This document shows, piece after piece, positions 33,608 through 42,353 of a DNA stretch of 64,000 nt (positions are counted from its first letter, which is position 1; every line of letters starts with the position of its first letter). The stretch spans positions 95,404-159,403 of the forward strand of contig NZ_JASCIR010000015.1 in assembly GCF_029968095.1 (NCBI RefSeq), written 5' to 3'. This DNA comes from Streptomyces solicavernae (GTDB lineage: Bacteria; Actinomycetota; Actinomycetes; Streptomycetales; Streptomycetaceae). Below the pieces are notes generated by a model. That model was not told the DNA's origin and did no database searches. It was given only the letters and a program-made list of their open reading frames with translations. The translations under genes were made by a program, and so were the position numbers.

Positions 33608-34939
33608 TTGTCTGTCGCTTCACTCCGTAAGGCCGTCAGGGAGAGCGTCTCCGGCCTGCCGCGCGAGTTCTGGTGGCTGTGGACGAGCACGCTGGTGAAC
33701 CGGCTGGGCGCCTTCGTCGCCACGTTCATGGCGCTCTATCTGACCCTGGAGCGCGGCTACTCCGCCTCGTACGCGGGTCTCGTCGCCGCTCTGCACGGGC
33801 TCGGCGGGGTCGTCTCGTCGATCGTGGCGGGCGTCCTGACGGACCGGATCGGGCGGCGGCCGACGCTGCTCGTCGCGCATGTGTCGACCGCGCTCTCGGT
33901 GGCGCTGCTCGGCTTCATGCAGGACCCGGTGGCGATCGCCGCGGTGGCGCTCCTCGTCGGGATGGCGTCCAACGCCTCGCGGCCCGCGGTGCAGGCGATG
34001 ATGGCGGACATCGTGCGCCCCGAGGACCGCGTGCGGGCCTTCGCGCTCAACTACTGGGCGATCAACATGGGGTTCGCGCTCAGCTCGATGGCGGCGGGCT
34101 TCATCGCCGAGTACAGCTACCTCGCCGGGTTCCTCGGCGAGGCCGCCCTCACCCTGGCCTGCGCGATCCTGGTCTTCCTGAAGCTGCCCGAGTCCCGGCC
34201 GGTGGAGAGCACGGGGGACCCGGGGGCGGACGACAAGCGCGTCGGCCTCGGCACCGTCGTGCGCAACGGCCGCTTCATGGGCGTGGTCGGCCTGTCCTTC
34301 CTGATCGCGCTGATCTTCCAGCAGGCGTACGTGTCGCTGCCCGTGGCGATGGGCGCGGACGGCTTCTCCAGCTCGGACTTCGGCGTCGCGATCGCCGTCA
34401 ACGGCGTCCTGATCGTGGCCCTCCAGATCCCGGTGACGCGCTTCATCGAGCACCGCGATCCGCGCCGCCTCCTGGTGATCTCGTCGCTGCTCGCGGGGTA
34501 CGGCTTCGGCCTGACCGCCTTCGCAGGGTCGCTCGGGGTGTACGCCCTGACGGTGTGCGTGTGGACCCTCGCCGAGATCGTCAACGCCCCGACGCAGACG
34601 GGCCTCGTCGTCCGCCTCTCCCCCGTGCACGGCCGCGGCCGCTACCAGGGCATGTACACCCTGTCCTGGGCCGTGGCCGCGCTTGCCGCGCCACTGCTCG
34701 GCGGCCATGTCATCGACCGGTACGGCGCCGAGTGGCTGTGGGCGGGCTGCGCCGTGGTCGGCACGGTGGCGGCGGTGGGGTACGGGGTGCTGATGCGGGG
34801 GCTGCCGGCGGAGGACCCGAAGGCGGAACCTGTTCCGAGTCCGCTGCGACCGTCCGACCCCACGAATCCGGTGCAGGAACCCGCGGAGACCGGGCCACAG
34901 GCCCCCGCGAATCCGGGTGCCGTGAAGGGGAGGATCTGA
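33608..34939 (+). CDS. MFS transporter
   Basis: A 443-aa protein with 12 predicted helices and the MFS loop motif GVLTDRIGRRPTLLVAHV (loop 2-3). It is like the MdtH/multidrug-type DHA1 group. It starts at a TTG codon (33608) placed after GCCGGGGGC; the following residues SVASLRKAVRESVSGLPREF fit the family's cytoplasmic N-terminus. The tail (about 40 residues, Pro/Ala/Glu rich) is probably disordered. The substrate is unknown. Divergent from gpmA with 94 bp between. Confidence 0.85.
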   Translation: MSVASLRKAVRESVSGLPREFWWLWTSTLVNRLGAFVATFMALYLTLERGYSASYAGLVAALHGLGGVVSSIVAGVLTDRIGRRPTLLVAHVSTALSVALLGFMQDPVAIAAVALLVGMASNASRPAVQAMMADIVRPEDRVRAFALNYWAINMGFALSSMAAGFIAEYSYLAGFLGEAALTLACAILVFLKLPESRPVESTGDPGADDKRVGLGTVVRNGRFMGVVGLSFLIALIFQQAYVSLPVAMGADGFSSSDFGVAIAVNGVLIVALQIPVTRFIEHRDPRRLLVISSLLAGYGFGLTAFAGSLGVYALTVCVWTLAEIVNAPTQTGLVVRLSPVHGRGRYQGMYTLSWAVAALAAPLLGGHVIDRYGAEWLWAGCAVVGTVAAVGYGVLMRGLPAEDPKAEPVPSPLRPSDPTNPVQEPAETGPQAPANPGAVKGRI

Positions 34940-35262
34940 CCGGTCAGTTCGGCAGGGCCGCCGAGCCTGGCCGATCAGCAGGCACTCCGACGATCACCGC
35001 ACTGCTTTGTGCGCGACGGGCGGCGCCTTCGGGGCCGTACCCGACGTGACGGGCAGATCGCGCGGCGGCTCGTGGCCCCCGCACGATGCATGCATCGACC
35101 TACCCACGGACTTGGCCGACCAACGCAAGACCTGTTGAGCGGCACTCAGCCGACGGCTGCACCGGACGGGACTGACGGGACAGGGTGAACGGATCCGAAG
35201 CACCCGGCATCCCGCCGCCCCCGGCGTAGCGTGGAAGGCGAGACCTACGCGCAGGGGTGGCC
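34940..35262. other. Spacer without a gene
   Basis: No supported coding frame and no strong hairpin. A palindromic GATGCATGCATC lies near 35084. Confidence 0.5.
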
Positions 35263-36483
35263 ATGCAGTTCCACGAAGAGCCCAGCATCGGGGACCGAAT
35301 CGCCCGGCTGCGGGCACGCCGCAAGCTGACGCAGGAAGGGCTCGCGGAACGCGCTGGCGTATCCGTCGATGTAGTAAGGAAGTTGGAGCAAGGGGTGCGG
35401 CAGACCGCCCGCCTCAGCACCCTCAACTCCTTGGCCCGAGCCTTGGATGTCGAGCCATCCGCGCTGGTCGGCCAACCCGTTACGTTCGAGGCTCGCAGCG
35501 AGCAGGACCAGCCGTCGGTGCTCGCCTTACGTCAGGCAGTGGCGCCGGTGTCCGATCTGCTCAGCGCGGGACCGGACCCTGACCCGGAGGAACCGCCGGA
35601 CATCGCCGCGCTGCAGGCTTGCCTGCGTTCAACCGAACGCATCCGACGCGAAGGCCGCATCGGCGAAATCGGTGCCGTGCTCCCCCAGTTGATCCGTGAC
35701 GCGAAGAACGCGGCGCACGCGTCGAGCGGCAACGAATCCGCTGCGGCCTACTCCGTACTTGCCGAGGCCTACCAAGTCGCCGCAACCACACTCACAGCGC
35801 TGGGCAAGGAGGATGTGGCCTTCACAGCCCTCGAACGCGCAATGGAGGCGGCCCGCAGGGGGAATGACCCGCATCTGGAAACGGTCGGGATCTCCAGCCT
35901 TGCCTGGGTACTCACACGGCAGGGCCGCCTTGAGGACGCCGAGCACGTGTCTGTGACGACCGCTGAACGGATCGAGCCGGGGTTCCGCTCCCAGCCGGTC
36001 GAGCTGGCCCTGTGGGGTGTTCTGCTGCTCCGCGCGGCAACCGCTGCGGTCCGCCTCGACCGGCAGGAAACCGTCCAGGAACTGCTGAGCCTGGCCGGTG
36101 CCGCCGCCGCCCGCATCGGCACCGATCGGCTCGACTACGCAACGCCGTTCGGTCCGACCAACGCGGGCGTCGCCAAGGTCAACTTCCTTGTGGAGATGGG
36201 CCGGAGTGCCGAGGCGCTGAGCGCGGCCCGACTCGTTCCCGACCTGGCTTCGCTGCCTCCCACATGGCGTGCGCGCTTCCACGTCGACCGCGCTCTCGCC
36301 CACTCCGACCTGAACAGAGATGAAGACTCCCTCAAGGCACTGATCGTCGCTGAACGGACCGCGCCTGAGTGGATGCGCTACCACTCCACGAGCCGACGCC
36401 TGGTGACCGAGCTCAGGGGCCGGGAGCGCCGACGCACTTCCCCTGTCACCGAACTGGCCGATCGCCTGCGCGTCGACGACTAG
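35263..36483 (+). CDS. XRE-family regulator with TPR-like domain
   Basis: A 406-aa protein. The N-terminal helix-turn-helix (IGDRIARLRARRKLTQEGLA, then RAGVSVDVVRKLEQGVRQ) occupies residues 8-65. The rest is a helical TPR-like repeat region (SAAAYSVLAEAYQVAATTLT, FTALERAMEAARRGND, LAWVLTRQGRLEDAEHVS). This is the layout of the Streptomyces XRE-TPR regulators. ATG 35263 is preferred (GCAGGGG spacing); GTG 35257 is possible. Two small genes follow that usually accompany such loci. Confidence 0.85.
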   Translation: MQFHEEPSIGDRIARLRARRKLTQEGLAERAGVSVDVVRKLEQGVRQTARLSTLNSLARALDVEPSALVGQPVTFEARSEQDQPSVLALRQAVAPVSDLLSAGPDPDPEEPPDIAALQACLRSTERIRREGRIGEIGAVLPQLIRDAKNAAHASSGNESAAAYSVLAEAYQVAATTLTALGKEDVAFTALERAMEAARRGNDPHLETVGISSLAWVLTRQGRLEDAEHVSVTTAERIEPGFRSQPVELALWGVLLLRAATAAVRLDRQETVQELLSLAGAAAARIGTDRLDYATPFGPTNAGVAKVNFLVEMGRSAEALSAARLVPDLASLPPTWRARFHVDRALAHSDLNRDEDSLKALIVAERTAPEWMRYHSTSRRLVTELRGRERRRTSPVTELADRLRVDD

Positions 36484-36638
36484 GACAGGCCGTCCTAGTA
36501 GCGGCAGAGAGTCGCACATGACGTCACTGTTCGTGCCGAAACGACCTCCCTAGCGTTACAGCACCGCCCGACACGGCGGACCCCCGCGACCGCGTCAACG
36601 GCCCGGGGGCATGGCCCACCTGACGAAAGCAGGTAGAC

Positions 36639-37051
36639 GTGTCGCACTGTATCGCTCTGGTCGTCGGAGCCCTCTGCGAATGGTTGTTGAAACTCCTGTT
36701 GCCGCCGCGCGGGCGGCATCGGGCGGCGGTCGGATTCCCAGCCCCGAGCCCGGCCGAACCGGCCTGGCCGCCCTGCCCGACCTGCGCGCGGCTGGACGCG
36801 GACCGGACCCCCGGCCTCCCGCCCACCAGACCACGCCACCCCCGCCGGCCCGGCTCAGCAGCCACCAAGCCCCGCCACACCCCGAAGCGAACTCCCACCT
36901 CGTACGCCCTTACGTCCTCTCCCCCACCGAGCAGGACCACCGCAAACGACAGCAACAGCAACAACGCGCGCGGCGCCGTGCCCTGTGGCTGGCCGTGCAC
37001 GGCGTCGACGTCGGGCCCCGGCGGATTCACGGCGTGGAGGTCGCGGCATGA
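36639..37051 (+). pseudogene. Small XRE-associated protein, apparent frameshift
   Basis: Two halves of one protein lie in different frames. The N-terminal half starts at GTG 36639 (SHCIALVVGALCEWLLKLLL, then PPRGRHRA, a membrane-anchor-like start). The C-terminal half ends at 37051 in another frame (HLVRPYVLSPTEQDHRKRQQ, then RRRALWLAVHGVDVGPRRIH, the conserved end of this Streptomyces family). The switch falls between about 36780 and 36895 in a Pro-rich stretch. Either a real frameshift or a sequencing error. The intact alternative is an ATG 36611 frame with an atypical N-terminus. Confidence 0.55.
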
Positions 37052-37434
37052 CGCAGCACGCGAACGGACAGCCAGGGACCGCCAGTTCGGCCCGACCGCA
37101 GATCCGCCTCCTGCCCTGGTGCGGCCTCGGCGGCAAGCCCGCCTACCTCGTCACCGACGACCACGCCCACAGCCGCCTCTCCCGCCTCGCCGACAGCATG
37201 GAGGCCGTTCAGCTCGGCATGGGTACGGAACTCCTCGGGCACGCGGAGGCGCTGCTCGGCGAGCCCAAGGCGGACGCGAGCGAACTGCGGTTCCTGTCCG
37301 CCCGGCTCGTGGAAGCCCTGCGCGACGCCCTCCGAGTGGCGGACAGCCGCGGCGCCAGGCTTCCCGTACCGGAGACGACAGACGAGGCCCGGACGCACCC
37401 GGAGCACCCCCGCACCCCACCTCACATGACCTGA
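37048..37434 (+). CDS. Small protein of XRE-TPR cluster
   Basis: A 128-aa soluble protein that begins in an ATGA overlap with the preceding gene. LLPWCGLGGKPAYLVTDDHA, then SRLSRLADSMEAVQLGMGTE and a helical stretch to LVEALRDALRVADSRG are recognisable as a small Streptomyces family found next to XRE regulators. Function unknown; it may act in the same regulatory unit as the XRE-TPR protein. Confidence 0.7.
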   Translation: MTQHANGQPGTASSARPQIRLLPWCGLGGKPAYLVTDDHAHSRLSRLADSMEAVQLGMGTELLGHAEALLGEPKADASELRFLSARLVEALRDALRVADSRGARLPVPETTDEARTHPEHPRTPPHMT

Positions 37435-37654
37435 TCACCCACATCTCCCCTCCCGTCCCCTCCCCTCCCCTCCCGCACAATGGTCCGACCGAACAGCGGG
37501 GGCCGCACCGATGGTTCGCCGTCATCGACGCGGGCGCCCGCGAGGACCGGGAGGGGCACGGGGTGCAGGGCGTGACGCGCTGGGAGGCCGAGCGGTCAGG
37601 CTCAGGGCCGGCGGGGTTCAAAGAGCCCGAACCCGAACCCCCTCGCCGAAAGCC

Positions 37655-38176
37655 TCAGTTGCCGCCCGGCTGGGTCAGATGCGTGAACGCCTCAAGGTTG
37701 CGCGTGGACTCGCCGCGCGAAACGCGCCACTCGTACTCCTTGCGGATCGCCGACGCGAAACCCAGCTCCAGGAGGGTGTTGAACGCGCCGTCCGCGGCCT
37801 CCAGGACCGAGCCGAGGAGGCGGTCGATCTCGGCCGGGGTGACGGCGGCCAGCGGCAGCTTGCCGGTCAGGTAGACGTCGCCGAGGCGGTCGACCGCGTA
37901 ACTCACCCCGTACAGCTTGAGGTTGCGCTCCAGGAGCCAGCGGTGGACGCCCTCGGCGTTCTCGTCCGGGTGCCGGATGACGAACGCGTTCAGGGACAGC
38001 GAGTGCCGGCCGACGATCAGCGAGACCGTCGTGGACAGCTTGCGCGTGCCCGGAAGCTTCACCACATAGGTGCCGGTTTCCGGCGACTCCCACTCCAGGT
38101 CGGCGTCCTTGAGGGCGCTCTCGACGACCTGCCGCGCCTCGGCGCCGCCCAGCTCTGTCCCGGGTGTCTCAGCCAT
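37655..38176 (-). CDS. YbjN-domain protein
   Basis: A 173-aa protein with the YbjN/type III chaperone-like fold: YVVKLPGTRKLSTTVSLIVG, SLNAFVIRHPDENAEGVHRW, then LLERNLKLYGVSYAVDRLGD and VYLTGKLPLAAVTPAEIDRL. Conserved immediately downstream of mshA in actinobacteria; its start overlaps the mshA end by 8 bp. Precise role unknown. Confidence 0.85.
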   Translation of the reverse strand: MAETPGTELGGAEARQVVESALKDADLEWESPETGTYVVKLPGTRKLSTTVSLIVGRHSLSLNAFVIRHPDENAEGVHRWLLERNLKLYGVSYAVDRLGDVYLTGKLPLAAVTPAEIDRLLGSVLEAADGAFNTLLELGFASAIRKEYEWRVSRGESTRNLEAFTHLTQPGGN

Positions 38177-39518
38177 GGTGCGAGCGTACGCGACCACGGC
38201 GTTCCTGCATCGCGGCCGTGTACACGTCCGCCGTGGCCGACGCCGCCGTGCCCCAGCCGAAGGCCTGGGCGTGCCGCGCGGCGGCCCGGCCCATCCGGTC
38301 GGTCAGCTGCCCGTCGTCCGCGAAACGCTCCAGCACGCGCGCGTACGCCGCCGGGTCGTGCCCCTCCACGAGGAAGCCGCTGACGCCGTCGCGCACCGCG
38401 ACCGGGAGCCCGCCCACCGAGGCGGCGATCACGGGCGTGCCGGCCGCCTGCGCCTCTATGGCGACGAGGCCGAAGGACTCGTTGTAGGAGGGCATGACGA
38501 GCGTGGAGGCGGCCCGGAACCAGTCGGCGAGCTGGTCCTGCCCGACCGGCGGCCGGAACCGCACGACGTCCGCGATGCCGAGCCGCGCGGCCAGCTTCTG
38601 GAGGCCCTCCGGCTTGGCGAGACCGCTGCCGCTCGGCCCGCCGACCACCGGCACGACCAGGTTGCCGCGCAGCTCGGGCCGCCGGTCGAGCAGAACGGCC
38701 ACCGCGCGGAGCAGCACATCGGGCGCCTTGAGGGGCTGGATGCGCCCGGCGAAGAGCGGGACAAGGGCGTCCTGCGGCAGCCCGAGGCGCCGGCGCGCGG
38801 CGGCTCGTCCGTCGCCCGGACGGAAGCGGTCCAGGTTGACGCCGGGGTGGACGACGGCGACGCTTCCCGGTTCGGCGGCGTAGTGCCGGACGAGTTCGTC
38901 GGCCTCTTCGTCGGTGTTGGCGATGAGGCGGTCGGCGGCGCGCACTATCTGGGTCTCGCCGATCACACGCGCGGCGGGCTCCGGAGTGTCGCCCTCCGCG
39001 AGCGCGGCGTTCTTGACCTTGGCCATGGTGTGCATGGCGTGCACGAGCGGCACGCCCCAGCGCTCGGCGGCGAGCCAGCCGACGTGGCCGCTCAGCCAGT
39101 AGTGCGAGTGCACCAGGTCGTAGTGGCCGGGGCGGTGGCCTGCCCAGGCCTGCATCACACCGTGCGTGAAGGCGCAGAGCTGTGCGGGCAGCTCCTCCTT
39201 CTTCAGGCCCTCGTACGGGCCCGCGTCGACGTGCCGCACCAGGACGCCGGGTGCCAGCTCCACCGTGGGCGGCAGGGCGCCGGTGGTGGCGCGGGTGAAG
39301 ATCTCCACCTCGACGTTGATCTCGGCGAGGCGCTTGGCGAGCTCCACGATGTAGACGTTCATGCCGCCGGCGTCGCCCGTACCCGGCTGGTGCAGCGGCG
39401 AGGTGTGCACGCTGAGCATCGCCACCCGGCGCGGCCTGCGGTGCCCGCCGGGGAAGCGGAGCCGCGGGGGTGTGCTGCCGGTGAGGCGTTCGCTGAGCCG
39501 GCTCACGTACTGGCTCAC
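38169..39518 (-). CDS. mshA: MshA, mycothiol glycosyltransferase
   Basis: A 449-aa GT4-family (GT-B fold) enzyme. Acceptor domain VAMLSVHTSPLHQPGTGDAGG with MNVYIVELAKRLAE, substrate region VHSHYWLSGHVGWLAAERWG, donor domain LFAGRIQPLKAPDVLLRAV, VVGGPSGSG and the EX7E motif in YNESFGLVAIEAQAAGTPVI. It joins UDP-GlcNAc to 1L-inositol 3-phosphate, the first step of mycothiol synthesis. It starts at GTG 39518. Confidence 0.94.
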   Translation of the reverse strand: MSQYVSRLSERLTGSTPPRLRFPGGHRRPRRVAMLSVHTSPLHQPGTGDAGGMNVYIVELAKRLAEINVEVEIFTRATTGALPPTVELAPGVLVRHVDAGPYEGLKKEELPAQLCAFTHGVMQAWAGHRPGHYDLVHSHYWLSGHVGWLAAERWGVPLVHAMHTMAKVKNAALAEGDTPEPAARVIGETQIVRAADRLIANTDEEADELVRHYAAEPGSVAVVHPGVNLDRFRPGDGRAAARRRLGLPQDALVPLFAGRIQPLKAPDVLLRAVAVLLDRRPELRGNLVVPVVGGPSGSGLAKPEGLQKLAARLGIADVVRFRPPVGQDQLADWFRAASTLVMPSYNESFGLVAIEAQAAGTPVIAASVGGLPVAVRDGVSGFLVEGHDPAAYARVLERFADDGQLTDRMGRAAARHAQAFGWGTAASATADVYTAAMQERRGRVRSHHG

Positions 39519-39852
39519 CTGGCGGTCCTCCTAGCGGCCCCTGGCACGGGCCTCCTCGCGGCCCCTGGCACGGGCCTCCTCGCGGCCCCTGGTGCGGGCC
39601 CGCTGCGGGCATGACGGCACGGGCGTGCGTACGGCGCCCTTCAGAACGGGGAACATCGGAAGACCCGCCTCCATTTCCACTTTGCCAAACCATTACGAAT
39701 TCGGGCTCAACCCACCTCTTCCGGGCCGGGAGCCTCCCCTTCCGGGCGGGCAGCCTCCCTTCCGGGCCGGACTCGCCCCTTCCGGCCCGGGGCCCTCCCC
39801 CCCTTCCGGCCCGGCGCGATCGCCACACGCGCGGGGGCCGATACTGGTGGGC
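39519..39852. repeat. Repeat-filled spacer mshA / methyltransferase
   Basis: Two arrays: three copies of a 25-bp unit with GCGGCCCCTGGCACGGGCC (39531-39600) and imperfect CCTTCCGGGCCGGGAGCC units (39716-39820). An AT-richer stretch at about 39680-39712 probably holds a promoter. Confidence 0.75.
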
Positions 39853-40650
39853 ATGGCCGCCCGCACCGCCCCCTCACGCCCGGTGGGGACCGTCACCCGC
39901 GGGACCACCAACCCCAACCGCCTGCGCCGTATGGACCGCTGGATCGCGGCCGCACACGGCGCCGCCCTGCGCCGCGCCGACGCGCCGCTCGCCGTGGACC
40001 TGGGGTACGGCGCCGCCCCCTGGACCGCCGTCGAGCTCCTGCACCGGCTGCGCACCGCCGCCCCCGCCGTCGAGGTGGCCGGCATCGAGATCGACCCCGC
40101 GCGGGTGGCCGCAGCCCAGCCGTACGCGCGCGTGGGGCTGGTTTTCCGGCACGGCGGCTTCGAGGTGCCCACGGACCGGCCGCCGCACCTGATCCGCGCG
40201 GCCAATGTGCTGCGCCAGTACGACGAGGAACAGGTGGCCGCCGTCTGGGAACGGCTGCGCGCGCGGCTCGCCCCGGACGGGCTCCTGGTCGAGGGCACCT
40301 GCGACGAGATCGGCCGCCGCCACGTCTGGGTCGCGCTCGGCCCCGAGGGCCCGCGCACGGTGACGTTCGCGACCCGGCTCGGCTCCCTCGACCGCCCCTC
40401 CGACCTCGCCGAGCGGCTGCCGAAGGCGCTGATCCACCGGAACGTGCCGGGCGAGCCGGTCCACGCCTTCCTGCGCGACTTCGACCGGGCGTGGGCAGCC
40501 GCGGCGCCCTATGCCTCGTACGGGGCGCGGCAGCGGTGGATCCGGACGGTGCGCGCGCTGTCGGCGGACTGGCCGGTGACGGATCGCGCGGGGCGCTGGC
40601 GGCAGGGCGAAGTGACGGTGGCCTGGGGGGCGTTGGCGCCTCGCGGATGA
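39853..40650 (+). CDS. Class I SAM-dependent methyltransferase
   Basis: A 265-aa protein. SAM motif I is PLAVDLGYGAAPWTAVELL (D-x-G-x-G variant), the acidic end of strand 2 is VAGIEIDPARVAAAQ, and the motif IV region is LIRAANVLRQYDEEQVAAVW. The substrate is unknown. ATG 39853 follows GGTGGGC. Confidence 0.8.
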   Translation: MAARTAPSRPVGTVTRGTTNPNRLRRMDRWIAAAHGAALRRADAPLAVDLGYGAAPWTAVELLHRLRTAAPAVEVAGIEIDPARVAAAQPYARVGLVFRHGGFEVPTDRPPHLIRAANVLRQYDEEQVAAVWERLRARLAPDGLLVEGTCDEIGRRHVWVALGPEGPRTVTFATRLGSLDRPSDLAERLPKALIHRNVPGEPVHAFLRDFDRAWAAAAPYASYGARQRWIRTVRALSADWPVTDRAGRWRQGEVTVAWGALAPRG

Positions 40651-40983
40651 ATGCGGGTACGGACGGGGGCGGCTGGAGAGGCCGGTTCGCGGAGGCGGGA
40701 GGACGGGAAGACGGGAGACGGGAAGCGGAACTCGTAACTCCCGCCCCACCAGGGCCAGAGCCCCACATGAGTGAACCCGCGGGGATTCGGAACGCTGTTC
40801 GGGCGTCGTTCGTCGGACATGACGCGGGGATGGTGCGGGGAGGCGTTCGGAGGCGACTGGGCCGAGGTGTCCACCCGTACCTGTGCATACGCGTGTGCCT
40901 CTGTCGTATTGGGCGCGGGCGTGGCACCATCCCGGACGTGTTCGTAAGTTACTGACGAGCAATCAGTTCAGGGGGGAGCGAGC
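40651..40983. other. Spacer upstream of NlpC/P60 gene
   Basis: A GGACGGGA-type repeat lies at 40697-40730. No convincing gene; I looked for and did not find a c-di-AMP (ydaO) riboswitch core. Confidence 0.45.
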
Positions 40984-42039
40984 GTGACCGGCAAGCGAAG
41001 CTCGACCACGGCGGCCTTGGCCCTGGTGTGCGCGGCGGCGATCCTGGCCGCCCCGGGGACCGCGTACGCCGATCCGGCGCCGAAGGACCCCAAGCCCAAG
41101 GACACCAAGTCCCTGGAGCAGGTCCGCAAGGAGATGGACCGGCTCTACCACGACGCCGCGGTGGCCACCGACGCCTACAACGCGGCGGAGGAGAAGGCCG
41201 ATCGGCAGTCCGACGAGATCGTGCGGATCGCGAAGGCGATCGTCGCGGGCCAGAAGAAGGTCGACCGCCTGAAGCAGCGCGCGGGCGCCGCCGCCCGCGC
41301 GCAGTACCGCAGCGGCGGACTGCCACCCCAGGCGCAGTTGATGCTGAGCGATGACCCGCGGCAGTTCCTCGACAACGCGGGCCGCCTGCGCCAGGGCCGG
41401 CAGGCCACGAAGGGACTCCTCGGCGAACTCGCGCGCACGCAGAAGGACTTGCAGCTCTACGCCGACGACGCCTCCGAGCGCTGGCGCGAACTCGACGCCA
41501 ACCGCAAGGCGAAGGCCGAGGCCAAGAAGGAGGTCGAGGCCAAGATCAAGGCGGCCGAGAAGCTGGAGTCCAAGCTGGAGAAGGAGGAGCGCGAGCGCCT
41601 GCTGCGCATGGAGCAGGAGGCGGAGTACGAACGCCAGGCGGCGTGGCTCGACTCCGGCGCGCTAGACGAAATCTCCGGCAAGGCCAGCCGCAGCGGCAAG
41701 AAGGCCCTCAAATACGCCACCGCCCAGATCGGCAAGCCCTACGAATGGGGCGCCGAGGGACCGGGCTCGTACGACTGCTCAGGGCTCACCTCGGAGGCCT
41801 GGATCGCCGCCGGGAAGACCATTCCGCGGACCTCACAGGAGCAGTGGAAGCAGCTGCCGCGCATCGACATACGGGACATGCGCCCCGGGGACCTGATCAT
41901 CTACCACGAGGACGCCAGCCACGTGGGGATGTACATCGGGGACGGAGCGATCGTGCACGCGCCGCGGCCGGGACGTGACGTGACGATCGCGGGTGCGGGC
42001 TCGATGAAGATCCTCGGGGTGGTGCGGCCGGACAAGTAG
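40984..42039 (+). CDS. Secreted NlpC/P60 peptidoglycan endopeptidase
   Basis: A 351-aa protein. Signal peptide with cleavage near AYADPAP (residue 30), a long coiled-coil region (residues about 42-230, rich in Lys/Glu/Ala), then the NlpC/P60 catalytic domain with Cys265 (YDCSGLTSEAW), His313 (ASHVGMYIG) and His325 (AIVHAPRPG). It cuts gamma-D-Glu to diamino-acid bonds in cell-wall peptides (RipA/CwlO type). GTG 40984 with GGGGGGAG upstream. Confidence 0.92.
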   Translation: MTGKRSSTTAALALVCAAAILAAPGTAYADPAPKDPKPKDTKSLEQVRKEMDRLYHDAAVATDAYNAAEEKADRQSDEIVRIAKAIVAGQKKVDRLKQRAGAAARAQYRSGGLPPQAQLMLSDDPRQFLDNAGRLRQGRQATKGLLGELARTQKDLQLYADDASERWRELDANRKAKAEAKKEVEAKIKAAEKLESKLEKEERERLLRMEQEAEYERQAAWLDSGALDEISGKASRSGKKALKYATAQIGKPYEWGAEGPGSYDCSGLTSEAWIAAGKTIPRTSQEQWKQLPRIDIRDMRPGDLIIYHEDASHVGMYIGDGAIVHAPRPGRDVTIAGAGSMKILGVVRPDK

Positions 42040-42353
42040 GGCGCTTCGGAGGCGTTTCCTCCCTCCTCGATGCCTCGGTCCGCGTGACCTGGCGCACGTG
42101 AGTCGGCATGCGTGACCTGGCGCACGTGACCTGCGGCACGGAAGCAACCCGGGCGGCGTGATGTTCGTCATTCCCTCGGGGGCCCACTCCGGTCCAATTG
42201 CGGTACGGGATGCGGCAAATGGAACGGCACACGGCACCCGCTGTTTGCCGATCGCCATTCCAAACGGGCGGTGGCTACCGCTAAGGTCCCCGTCGGCGGT
42301 ACGTCGATCCACGTGCTGCCGCGCCCTCGGGGGGAGGGAAGGAAAACCACACG
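42040..42353. other. Spacer with short GCACGTGA repeats
   Basis: Three GTGACCTGGCGCACGTGA-like units at 42083-42135. An AT-richer segment at 42170-42290 probably carries the phosphatase promoter. No gene. Confidence 0.5.

Noticed and set aside
40767..40955. 62-codon + strand ORF upstream of the NlpC/P60 gene
   Set aside because: No ribosome-binding site, Arg/Gly/Cys-biased composition, and it lies in a spacer likely to hold the promoter.
40651..40983. c-di-AMP riboswitch before the NlpC/P60 gene
   Set aside because: Sought because cell-wall hydrolase genes often have one; the conserved core is not visible.
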